Assembly: GCA_003223455.1 (NCBI GenBank)
Contig: QHVE01000019.1
Span: 65,247-129,246, forward strand
Length of the DNA stretch: 64,000 bases
Direction of reading: 5' to 3'
Source: Gemmatimonadota bacterium
GTDB taxonomy: Bacteria > Gemmatimonadota > Gemmatimonadetes > Gemmatimonadales > Gemmatimonadaceae
Of the stretch, positions 25,360 to 32,683 are shown piece after piece. Within the stretch, counting starts at the first letter, position 1; each line of letters opens with the position of its first letter. A model generated the notes under the pieces. It did no database searches. It had not been told where the DNA came from and saw only the letters and a list, made by a program, of their open reading frames with translations. The position numbers were made by a program, and so were the translations under genes.

Positions 25360-26079
25360 ATGCCCTCCACGCTCATCATCGGCAACGGCCGCATGGGCAC
25401 CGCGCTGGCCGCCGCGTTGCGCGGAGCGGGCGCGGAGGTGCGCGGGCCGTTCAGGCGCGGCGAGATGGTTGGGAACGCGGACGTCGTGCTGCTCTGCGTG
25501 CCCGACCGCGAGATCGCTGCTGCCGCGGCGACGGTTCCCGTCGGGCCGTTCGTCGGCCACGTCAGCGCATCGGCGCCGCTGGATCTGCTCGCGCCGCACG
25601 AGCGGTTCTCGATGCACCCCCTGCTGAGCGTCGTGGGGGCCGGTGCACAGTTCGGCGGTGCGTACTGCGCGATCGACGGGAGCAGCTCGGCCGCGCTCGA
25701 TGCCGCCCGCGCGCTCGCCGAGTCGCTGGGGATGCGCGTGCGGATCGTGCCGCGCGAGCAGCGCGCGCTCTACCACGCGGCCGCGTCGATCGCCTCCAAC
25801 TTTCTCATCACGCTCGAGGGAGCGGCGGAGCGACTGGCTGCGGCCGTCGGGCTCGAGCGCGACGCACTCGTGCCGCTGGTGCGCGCGACGGTCGAGAACT
25901 GGGCTCGCCAGGGTGCACGCGCCGCCCTCACCGGGCCGATCGCGCGCGGAGACGTCGCGACGGCGTCGCGTCAGCGCGAGGCGGTCGCGGACTCGGCGCC
26001 CGATCTCCTTCCCCTCTGGGATGCGCTCGCCGTCGCCACCCGCGAGCTCGCTGTCGCTCCCGCCACCGACGCGGCGTGA
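25360..26079 (+). CDS. Rossmann-fold/DUF2520 protein (COG5495-like oxidoreductase)
   Basis: A 239-residue protein with an N-terminal NAD(P)-binding Rossmann motif (LIIGNGRMGTALAAAL, residues 5-20) and a C-terminal DUF2520-type helical domain (HPLLSVVGAGAQFGGAYCAI, YHAAASIASNFLITLEGAAE, GPIARGD). The overall plan resembles ketopantoate reductase and 6-phosphogluconate dehydrogenase-like enzymes. Its stop overlaps the panC start in a GTGA, so it is translationally coupled to pantothenate synthesis, and no classical panE is visible in the window. A ketopantoate-reductase-like role is an attractive inference; the family is otherwise described only as a predicted oxidoreductase. Confidence 0.85.
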   Translation: MPSTLIIGNGRMGTALAAALRGAGAEVRGPFRRGEMVGNADVVLLCVPDREIAAAAATVPVGPFVGHVSASAPLDLLAPHERFSMHPLLSVVGAGAQFGGAYCAIDGSSSAALDAARALAESLGMRVRIVPREQRALYHAAASIASNFLITLEGAAERLAAAVGLERDALVPLVRATVENWARQGARAALTGPIARGDVATASRQREAVADSAPDLLPLWDALAVATRELAVAPATDAA

Positions 26080-26936
26080 AGATCGTCCGCTCGGTCGTCG
26101 AGCTGCGAGATCTCGTGCGAGGCGCGCGACAGGGCGGCGCACGCATCGGCCTCGTGCCGACGATGGGCGCCTTCCACGACGGACATCTCGAGCTGATGCG
26201 CCGCGCCCGCGAACAATCGGGCTTCGTCGTCGTGTCGCTCTTCGTCAACCCGACGCAATTCAACGATCAGGCGGACCTGAGCCGCTACCCGCGCGACGAG
26301 GCGCGCGACGCCGAGCTGGCGCGAGGCGTCGGTGTCGACGTCCTCTTCGCGCCCGCCGTGGCCGAGGTGTACCCCGACGGCTTCGCGAGCTCGGTGCAGG
26401 TCGCGGGTCTCTCGGAGCCACTCGAGGGGACGATGCGCGGGCCGGGCCATTTTCGCGGCGTCGCCACGGTGGTGACCAAGCTGCTCAACATGGTGCAGCC
26501 GGACGTCGCCTATTTCGGCCAGAAGGACGCCCAGCAGGCGCTGATCATTCGCCGACTCGTGCGCGACCTCGACATCCCGACGCACATCGAGATCTGTCCC
26601 ACGGTGCGCGAGCCGGATGGTCTGGCGATGTCGAGCCGCAACGTGCGTCTGGACCCGACGGCGCGCCAACGGGCGCCCACTCTCGCGCGCGCCCTTCGTG
26701 CCGTCGAAGCGTCCGTGGCCGAAGGCGAGCACGATGCGGGACGAGCACTGGCTGCGGGCGAAGCGATCCTCGCCGAAGCGGGCATCGCCCCGGAGTACTT
26801 CGCCGCGGTGTCGTCGGACACGCTCGAACCCGTCGCCCGCATCACCGGCGAGACGCTCGTCGCCATCGCGGCGAAGGTCGGCGGTGTGCGACTGATCGAC
26901 AACGTGCTCGTCCACCCGGGATCACACGAGCGATGA
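26076..26936 (+). CDS. panC: Pantoate--beta-alanine ligase
   Basis: A 286-residue cytoplasmic enzyme that joins pantoate and beta-alanine with ATP, the last step of pantothenate synthesis. The HIGH-like motif is PTMGAFHDGH (the usual form is PTMGALHEGH), VVSLFVNPTQF follows, then FGQKDAQQALIIRRL and the KMSKS-like AMSSRN region (SSRNVRLDP). Length and motifs are normal. The GTG start at 26076 overlaps the previous stop by 4 bp, and the stop overlaps the panB ATG by 4 bp, so the three genes form a coupled operon. Confidence 0.96.
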   Translation: MKIVRSVVELRDLVRGARQGGARIGLVPTMGAFHDGHLELMRRAREQSGFVVVSLFVNPTQFNDQADLSRYPRDEARDAELARGVGVDVLFAPAVAEVYPDGFASSVQVAGLSEPLEGTMRGPGHFRGVATVVTKLLNMVQPDVAYFGQKDAQQALIIRRLVRDLDIPTHIEICPTVREPDGLAMSSRNVRLDPTARQRAPTLARALRAVEASVAEGEHDAGRALAAGEAILAEAGIAPEYFAAVSSDTLEPVARITGETLVAIAAKVGGVRLIDNVLVHPGSHER

Positions 26937-27808
26937 GCGCACCCACCCGCAATGCGGCGGCGGGCGCAGCCGCGCTCCCCACCCTTGCCGCGGCGCGTGC
27001 GAAGGGAACGCCGATCGTCATGCTCACGGCGTACGACTATCCCACGGCGCGCATCGCACAGGCGGCGGGCGTGGACGTCGTCCTCGTCGGCGACTCGGCG
27101 GCGAACGTCGTGCTCGGATACTCCTCCACGCGCGAGATCTCCGTCGACGAGCTGCTCGTGCTCACCCGTGCCGCGCGCCGTGGTGTCGACGGCATACCAC
27201 TCGTTGGCGACCTCCCGTTCGGGAGCTACGAGCCGAGCGACGAGATCGCCGTCGCCACCGCGCGGCGCTTCGTCGACGAGGCGGGCTGCGACGCCGTGAA
27301 GCTGGAGGGCGCGGGAGCGATGCTCTCCCGCGTACGCGCGATCGTCGCGGCGGGGATCCCTGTGATCGGCCACGTCGGGCTCCTCCCGCAGTCGGTCTCC
27401 ACACCCGACGGCTACCGCGCCCAGGGACGCGACGCAGAACAAGCGCTCCGGATTATCGCCGACGGCGTGGCGCTCGAGGCCGAAGGGTGTGCAGCGCTCA
27501 TCGTGGAAGCGGTGCCCGCCGCGGTCGCCTCGCTCCTCACCGCACGCGTGTCGATCCCGGTGATCGGCATCGGAGCCGGCGACGGCACGAACGGCCAGGT
27601 GCTCGTCTTCCACGACCTTCTCGGACTCGGCGAAGGACACGTCGCCAAGTTCGTCGAGCGCTATGCCGAGGGGCGAGCCGTGCTGGAGGACGCCGCGCGC
27701 CGATGGGCCGACGACGTGCGCGCCGGTCGCTTCCCGCGCGACGAGCACACCTACGCGATCGCGCCCGAGGCGCTCGCGGAAGTGACCGAGCGGCTCGGGC
27801 GCGAATAG
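26933..27808 (+). CDS. panB: 3-methyl-2-oxobutanoate hydroxymethyltransferase
   Basis: A 291-residue TIM-barrel enzyme that makes ketopantoate from 2-oxoisovalerate and methylene-tetrahydrofolate, the first committed step of pantothenate synthesis. Motifs: MLTAYDYPTARIAQAAGVD, VLVGDSAANVVLGYSST (Mg-binding Asp), VKLEGAG, PVIGHVGLLPQSV and VIGIGAGDGTNGQVLV FHDLLG. The start at 26933 sits in the ATGA overlap with the panC stop; a longer in-frame reading upstream only traverses panC in another frame. The last gene of the pantothenate trio; its stop is 15 bp from the converging kamA remnant. Confidence 0.96.
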   Translation: MSAPTRNAAAGAAALPTLAAARAKGTPIVMLTAYDYPTARIAQAAGVDVVLVGDSAANVVLGYSSTREISVDELLVLTRAARRGVDGIPLVGDLPFGSYEPSDEIAVATARRFVDEAGCDAVKLEGAGAMLSRVRAIVAAGIPVIGHVGLLPQSVSTPDGYRAQGRDAEQALRIIADGVALEAEGCAALIVEAVPAAVASLLTARVSIPVIGIGAGDGTNGQVLVFHDLLGLGEGHVAKFVERYAEGRAVLEDAARRWADDVRAGRFPRDEHTYAIAPEALAEVTERLGRE

Positions 27809-27823
27809 GAGCGCGGCGGCGGG

Positions 27824-28988
27824 TCAGCCGTTCGCCGACTTTCTCCGTCGGGCGGCGCGACCCTTCTTGGCCGTCTTCCCGAGCTCGATCGGCACGACGT
27901 CCGACGCTTCCGCGGCGATCATCGGCTCTTCGCTCGGCACGTTGAGCTGGCGCGGCTGCTTGTAGCTGAACCGCTTCCCCTCGTAGTTGCGGAAGATGAC
28001 CTCGTCGTCGTTGATCTCCTCCACGTACTCGGGGAGGAGCGGCACCTTCCCACCGCCGCCCGGCGAGTCGATGACGAACTGCGGCACCGCGAGACCCGAC
28101 GTCCAGCCGCGCAGCGCCTTGATGATCTCGAGCCCCTTCTGGACCGTCGTGCGGAAATGCTTACGGACGCACGCGCGCCTTGAGCAGCTCGTGCATCAGC
28201 TTCATCATGACCTTGGGGTCGTCGTTCACGCCCTTCAGCAGCACCGTCTGGCAACCGAGCGAGACGCCGGCTCGGCTCAGCCGGTCGAGCGCGGCGACGG
28301 CGTCCGGCGTCAGCTCGCTCGGGTGATTGAAGTGGGTGTTCATGAAGATGGGATGGTACTTCTGCACCATCTCGCAGAACTCCGGGGTGATCCGCTCCGG
28401 CAGGTGCGACGTGATCCGGCTGCCGAGCCGAATGATCTCGACGTGCGGGATCGCCCGCAGCCGCTGGAAGATGTACTCGAGCCGCCGGTCGGAGAGCATC
28501 ATCGGGTCGCCGCCCGACAGGATGATGTCGCGCACCTCGGGGTGGGCCGCGATGTACTCGAACGCGGACTCGTACTGATTCAGCGGGATCTTCTCCGGAT
28601 CGCCGACCTTGCGCCGCCGAGTGCAGAAGCGGCAGTAGCTGGCGCACACGGGGCTCACGAGGAAGAGGACGCGGTCCGGGTATCGGTGCGTGATGTTCGG
28701 CACCGGCGAGTCGCCATCCTCGTCGAGCGAGTCGATCACGCCGTCGACGATCTCCAGCTCCTGGACGGTCGGGATGAACTGGTTCCAGTTCGCGTCCCCG
28801 ACCTCCGTGATCTGCGAGAGCGACTCGCGCGTGATCCGCATCTGGAAGTTGTCGAACGCGGGCCTGAGGGCCTCGACGTCGATCTCCCGTTCCGCGGCGT
28901 CCGCGCCGAACCGCTCGGCCACGTACGACTTGAGCTCGTCGAGCGTGCTGATGCTCTCGTCACGCAGGATCTTCTGCCAGTCGCTCAT
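27824..28988 (-). pseudogene. kamA: Lysine 2,3-aminomutase (KamA family), frame broken by short internal deletion
   Basis: The first 275 codons (28988-28161) encode a normal radical-SAM aminomutase with the cluster motif CASYCRFC (C115, C119, C122) and ILSGGDPMMLSD. The frame ends in a stop directly after RVRP. Sequence resembling the rest of the protein resumes in another frame with HFRTTVQKGLEIIKALRG, then VPQFVIDSPGGGGKVPLLPEYV with the PLP lysine, and ends at 27824. By alignment to known KamA from memory, about 35 nt are missing, covering YYxYQCDLSxGIE; this includes the Asp equivalent to D293 of the Clostridium enzyme, which binds the lysine side chain. The remaining length plus 35 nt is an exact 400 codons. 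Either a pseudogene or a sequence error. Confidence 0.85.
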
Positions 28989-29512
28989 CGCGTCGCTGCT
29001 CCGCGCTCTGGGGTGAGGCGTGTGTTCAACATGATCCGGTCGTCGGCCGGGGCGTAGAAGTCTTTGATACGGGCGGCTTCGGTGTAGCCGCAGCGGGTGT
29101 AGAACGCTCTGGTGTTCGAATAGTCGGGACGCGACGAGGTCTCCACGAGCAACATTCTCGCGCCCCGTTCGCGCAGCGATCGCTCCACCGCCCGCACGAG
29201 CGTCGTACCGATTCCCTTGCCTTGCGCCGCCGCGTCCACGGCGAGCCAGTAGAGATCGAACGTTCCCTCGGTCGCCGGCGTCGGCCCCGCACAGGCGTAG
29301 CCGAGCAGTTGCTCGCCGTCGAAGGCACCGGTGAATTCGTAGTCGGGCACGTGCGCATCATCCGCGCCCACGACGTCGTCGTCCGCGACGCTCGCGTCGA
29401 ACAACTGCAGTGCCACGTCGATCTCCTCGCGCGAGAAGACCGCGGTAGAGACGAGAAGCTCGGCGACGCGTGCACGGTCGCGGGGACGCAGGCTGCCGAG
29501 CCGGATGCTCAC
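28985..29512 (-). CDS. GNAT-family N-acetyltransferase
   Basis: A 175-residue GCN5-type acetyltransferase. The acetyl-CoA site is visible as LAVDAAAQGKGIGTTLVRAVE (QGKGIG), preceded by FDLYW on strand 4 and followed by LVETSS and the FYTRCGYTE motif B region. The GTG start at 29512 lies one base beyond the stop of the upstream ATP-grasp gene, and its stop overlaps the kamA ATG (ATGA). The tight coupling implies a common pathway. With an aminomutase, an acetyltransferase suggests acetylation of a beta-amino acid, as AblB does for beta-lysine, but sequence alone cannot give the substrate. Confidence 0.88.
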   Translation of the reverse strand: MSIRLGSLRPRDRARVAELLVSTAVFSREEIDVALQLFDASVADDDVVGADDAHVPDYEFTGAFDGEQLLGYACAGPTPATEGTFDLYWLAVDAAAQGKGIGTTLVRAVERSLRERGARMLLVETSSRPDYSNTRAFYTRCGYTEAARIKDFYAPADDRIMLNTRLTPERGAATR

Positions 29513-29513
29513 G

Positions 29514-30575
29514 CTAGGCCTCCCCCGCTGGGAACAGGTCCGGCTCTCGAGTCTCCGGCGCCACCCCCGAGAGCCGCACGGCGAGCGCCCATCGCTCCGC
29601 GGTCGTCGACACCTCGCGCGAGCGCTGCAATCCCAGCTCGCAGATCTGACGCACGAGCGCCCCATAGTCGATCCCGGCGACGCCGGCCATCCGCGCGAGC
29701 CCCGCCGTTGGGGCGAAGTCGGGATTGGCGTTCACCTCGAGGATCCATGGACGTCCACGCTCGTCGATGCGAAGGTCGACGCGCCCGTAGCCCGACCCGC
29801 CGACGATCCGCCACGCCGTCACCGCGATCTTGCGCAGCTGCGCCGCGATCGACGCCGGCAGGCGCGCCGGGCAGCGGGGCGCGGATCCCACATCCTCGTC
29901 CGAGCCGTCCTCCCACTTGGAGCGATACGTGACGATGCGCCACATCCCCTTGGGCATCCGGCCGAAGTCGATCTCGGCGATCGGCAGCACCGCCTCGCCG
30001 ACGATACCCACGTTCACCTCGCGCCCCTCGACGTACTTCTGCACGAGCACTTCATCCCACCGGTCGAGCATCGAGCTCACGCGCTCGGTGAGCTCGCGCG
30101 AGGTGCGCACGACCGACCGCTGCTCGACGCCGATCGATGCGTCCTCCGCGGCAGGCTTGCAGATGGCCGGGAACCCGACCGAGGGAATCGCGGTACCGCG
30201 CCGCACGACGGCGAACTTCGGGATCGGCAGCCCCGACCGCTCGAGCGCCGCGTTCACGACGTGCTTGCGCAGGCAGAGCGCCGTGGTCCAGCTCGAGCTG
30301 CCGCTGTACGGCAGGCCGAGCAGCTCGATCACGGAGATCACCGCGGGCTCGAGCGCCGCGACTCCGTCGATCGACTCGCAGAGGTTGAAGACGAAGTCGG
30401 CGCGCGCGCGGCGCAGCCGGTCGATCCAGCGCGCATCCGGGTGCACCGGGATGCGCACGACCGTGTTTCCCTCGGTGGTGAGCGACAGGCTCACCGCGTC
30501 GACGGTGCCGATGATCTCCTGGTCCGGGGACTCGGCGAAGGCGCTCGCGCCATCGAAGAGGATCGCGATCTTCAC
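29514..30575 (-). CDS. D-Ala-D-Ala-ligase-like ATP-grasp enzyme, second copy
   Basis: A 353-residue ATP-grasp ligase from the GTG at 30575, which overlaps the previous stop by 4 bp. The N-domain has VKIAILFDG and the FNLCESIDG segment. The ATP-grasp core shows FPAICKPAAEDASIGVEQ and WILEVNANPDFAPTAGLARM (metal-binding Glu-x-Asn). It resembles D-alanine-D-alanine ligase but is divergent, with an extra C-terminal tail. Together with the next paralogue it probably makes an amide or peptide bond between amino acids; the substrates are unknown. It is not likely to be the essential Ddl, since no mur or fts genes are nearby. Confidence 0.85.
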   Translation of the reverse strand: MKIAILFDGASAFAESPDQEIIGTVDAVSLSLTTEGNTVVRIPVHPDARWIDRLRRARADFVFNLCESIDGVAALEPAVISVIELLGLPYSGSSSWTTALCLRKHVVNAALERSGLPIPKFAVVRRGTAIPSVGFPAICKPAAEDASIGVEQRSVVRTSRELTERVSSMLDRWDEVLVQKYVEGREVNVGIVGEAVLPIAEIDFGRMPKGMWRIVTYRSKWEDGSDEDVGSAPRCPARLPASIAAQLRKIAVTAWRIVGGSGYGRVDLRIDERGRPWILEVNANPDFAPTAGLARMAGVAGIDYGALVRQICELGLQRSREVSTTAERWALAVRLSGVAPETREPDLFPAGEA

Positions 30576-31702
30576 GCGACGCTCCCGAGCACGACGCCCT
30601 GGCGCGCCGCCGCTGCGGCGAGCGCGGCGCCGATGAGCGCGTCGTAGTCGAGTCCCGCGGCGCGTGCTGCCTTCGGGAGACAGGAGTTGTCGGCGGGATC
30701 GGGAAGAATGCCGGGGAGCGGATTCACCTCGACGATGTTCGCGCGGCCCGCCGCATCGAGCCGTACGTCGATGCGCGACCAGTCGCGGCAGCCGAGCACG
30801 GCGTAGGCGCGGAGGACCACGTCCTCGATCTCGGCCCGCAGCGTCTCGGGGATCCGGGCCGGGCACGAGAAGATCTCGAGAGGATTCTCGGGACGGTCCC
30901 AGAGCCACTTCGCCTCGAAGCCGTAGATCGGCAGCGCGCCGGCCGGCAGCGAGTCGAAATTCATCCCGACGATGGGCAGCACTCTCGCGCTCGCGCCATT
31001 CCCGAGCACGCCGCAGGTGAACTCCGGGCCGGGAAGGAACGTCTCGACCAGCACTGGCTGATCGTAGCGCTCGAGGAGATCGAGGACGATCGCACGCAGC
31101 GCCTCCTCGCCCTTGGCGAGATTGCGCTCCGTGATTCCCTTGGACGATCCCTCGTGCACCGGCTTCGCGAACAGCAGATAGCCCCAGCCGCGCGCGACGA
31201 TGCGCTCGACGTCGCTCGCGTCGCGCGCGAGCGCCCAGTCGGCCGTCGGGACGCCGTTGGCCCGGAGGATCTCCTTGGTGCGCGCCTTGTCGAGGCAGAG
31301 CGCGAGCGTGAACGGATCGCTCCCCGAGTATGGGATGCCGTAGAACTCGCAGATCGCCGGTACGTGCGCCTCGCGGTTGGGGCCGCGCAGCCCTTCGGCG
31401 ATGTTGAAGACGATGTCGGGCTGCTCGGCGCGGAGGCGTTCCGGGAAATCGTCGCGGGCCTCTAGGCGAATCACCTCGCCGTGTCGCGCGAGCGCGCGGG
31501 CGACGGCGTCGATCGTCTCGGCCGAGTCCCACTCGGCATACTCGTCGTCGGGGGCAGGGGCCGGCGCGCGCAGCGTGGCGGTGGCGGAGCCGTTCGACGC
31601 GCCGCTACTGGGCGGCTCCTCGTCGGCGCGCGAGAGCTCCGCGGCCGCATCGGCCGATTCGGGCTCGGGCTTTTGATTGTACGCGAAACCGATACGCGTC
31701 AT
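30572..31702 (-). CDS. D-Ala-D-Ala-ligase-like ATP-grasp enzyme, first copy
   Basis: A 376-residue ATP-grasp ligase. After MTRIGFAYNQK comes a low-complexity acidic/Ala insert (~14-52) and then the ligase fold: FNIAEGLRGPNREAHVPAI, FYGIPYSGSDPFTLALCLDK, FAKPVHEGSSKGI (nucleotide loop), VETFLPGPEFTCGVLG and the C-terminal IVEVNPLPGILPDPADNSCL, which closely matches the Ddl NTLPG signature. It heads the operon ligase-ligase-GNAT-kamA, in which every junction overlaps or is nearly contiguous. Being the first gene, it probably carries the operon promoter in the 160-bp gap after thyX. Confidence 0.87.
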   Translation of the reverse strand: MTRIGFAYNQKPEPESADAAAELSRADEEPPSSGASNGSATATLRAPAPAPDDEYAEWDSAETIDAVARALARHGEVIRLEARDDFPERLRAEQPDIVFNIAEGLRGPNREAHVPAICEFYGIPYSGSDPFTLALCLDKARTKEILRANGVPTADWALARDASDVERIVARGWGYLLFAKPVHEGSSKGITERNLAKGEEALRAIVLDLLERYDQPVLVETFLPGPEFTCGVLGNGASARVLPIVGMNFDSLPAGALPIYGFEAKWLWDRPENPLEIFSCPARIPETLRAEIEDVVLRAYAVLGCRDWSRIDVRLDAAGRANIVEVNPLPGILPDPADNSCLPKAARAAGLDYDALIGAALAAAAARQGVVLGSVA

Positions 31703-31810
31703 CCCGTCCCTGCTGTGGAATCCCGCTGGCGCGGGCGCGGCGTTTCCGCTTCGCGCACGTGGGCAAGTCGCACGCCACCGGAGAAGTGCGGGCGAAGATA
31801 GGGAGCCGTG

Positions 31811-31846
31811 TTTTTTCGCGCAATGAGAAAATGGGCCGCGAAAAAA
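31811..31846. terminator. AT-rich palindrome between thyX and the ligase operon
   Basis: TTTTTTCGCG (31811-31820) pairs perfectly with CGCGAAAAAA (31837-31846) around a 16-nt loop. It lies just past the thyX stop on the minus strand and upstream of the ligase operon. With A/T runs on both sides it fits a terminator for thyX; an operator role is also possible. Confidence 0.6.
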
Positions 31847-31864
31847 AATCTTTCGCCGGCCGGC

Positions 31865-32644
31865 TCACACCTTGTGATACGAGATGCGAGCGGCCTCGCG
31901 CCGGTCGTCGGCGACGTAGATCTCGAAGTCGGAGAAGAAGCCCGGCGCTTCCTGCTGAAGGACGCGGAGCACGGCGACGGCGAGGCGACGGATCTCCAGC
32001 TCGGCGCCCTCGCTCGATCGCAGCTCGAGCATCGTACGCCAGGCGCGCGCGTTCCCCGTGACGACGATCTTCGTCTCCGTGGAGTTCGGAAGCACGCCGC
32101 GCGCCGCCTCGCGGGCCATCTTTCGGCGATGGACCTTGTCGGTCACCCAGCCATAGCGCTCCATCAGCTGCGCCACGAGCGCGACGTACGCGCCCTGCGC
32201 GGCGTCGATCTGCGTGCGCCACGCGCCCTCGAGCGCGTCGTCCCCCGCGATCGCCGGCGGGACGACGAAGCACGCCTCGCTCTCGTCGACGTAGCGCTGC
32301 GAGAGCTGCGAGTACGCGAAGCCCGCGCGGTGCCGCACCAGCTCGTGCGTGAGCGAGCGGCTGATCCCCTCGAGGAGGAGGGAGTAGTTCGCGTGCTCGA
32401 GGACGCTCCCGTGCCCCTGCTTCTTGATGTTCTCGAGATAGTCGCGCGTCGAGCGGCTCGCCGGGTTGTGCTGGCTCATGTAGCAGAGTCGGCCCGCGAA
32501 CTCCGCCAGCCGCTCCCCGTCGCTGCTCTCGCCGATCCAGTTCACGTCGAGGTGGTCGGGCGCGGCGAAGACGGGGCGCGCGAGCACGGAGATCTTCGGC
32601 TCGTAGTAGAGACGCGAGGTAGCGGCGGGAGCGGCAGCGGTCAT
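31865..32644 (-). CDS. thyX: Flavin-dependent thymidylate synthase
   Basis: A 259-residue FAD-dependent enzyme that methylates dUMP to dTMP with methylene-tetrahydrofolate and NADPH. The ThyX signature is ELVRHRAGFAYSQLSQRYV, preceded by HGSVLEHANYSLLLEGISRS. The C-terminal LPNSTETKIVVTGNARAW region carries the second FAD/dUMP-binding segment. One extra residue separates RHR from the SQRY serine compared with the usual RHRx7S spacing. The ATG at 32644 gives a normal-length protein. The gene ends at an AT-rich palindrome. Confidence 0.95.
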   Translation of the reverse strand: MTAAAPAATSRLYYEPKISVLARPVFAAPDHLDVNWIGESSDGERLAEFAGRLCYMSQHNPASRSTRDYLENIKKQGHGSVLEHANYSLLLEGISRSLTHELVRHRAGFAYSQLSQRYVDESEACFVVPPAIAGDDALEGAWRTQIDAAQGAYVALVAQLMERYGWVTDKVHRRKMAREAARGVLPNSTETKIVVTGNARAWRTMLELRSSEGAELEIRRLAVAVLRVLQQEAPGFFSDFEIYVADDRREAARISYHKV

Positions 32645-32683
32645 GAGGAGGGGCGCGACGGTGAGAAGGGGTGACGACGAAAG

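Noticed and set aside
27824-28988. Programmed ribosomal frameshift in kamA
   Set aside because: Both frames together still lack about a dozen conserved residues, so shifting alone cannot restore the enzyme; no slippery sequence is evident.
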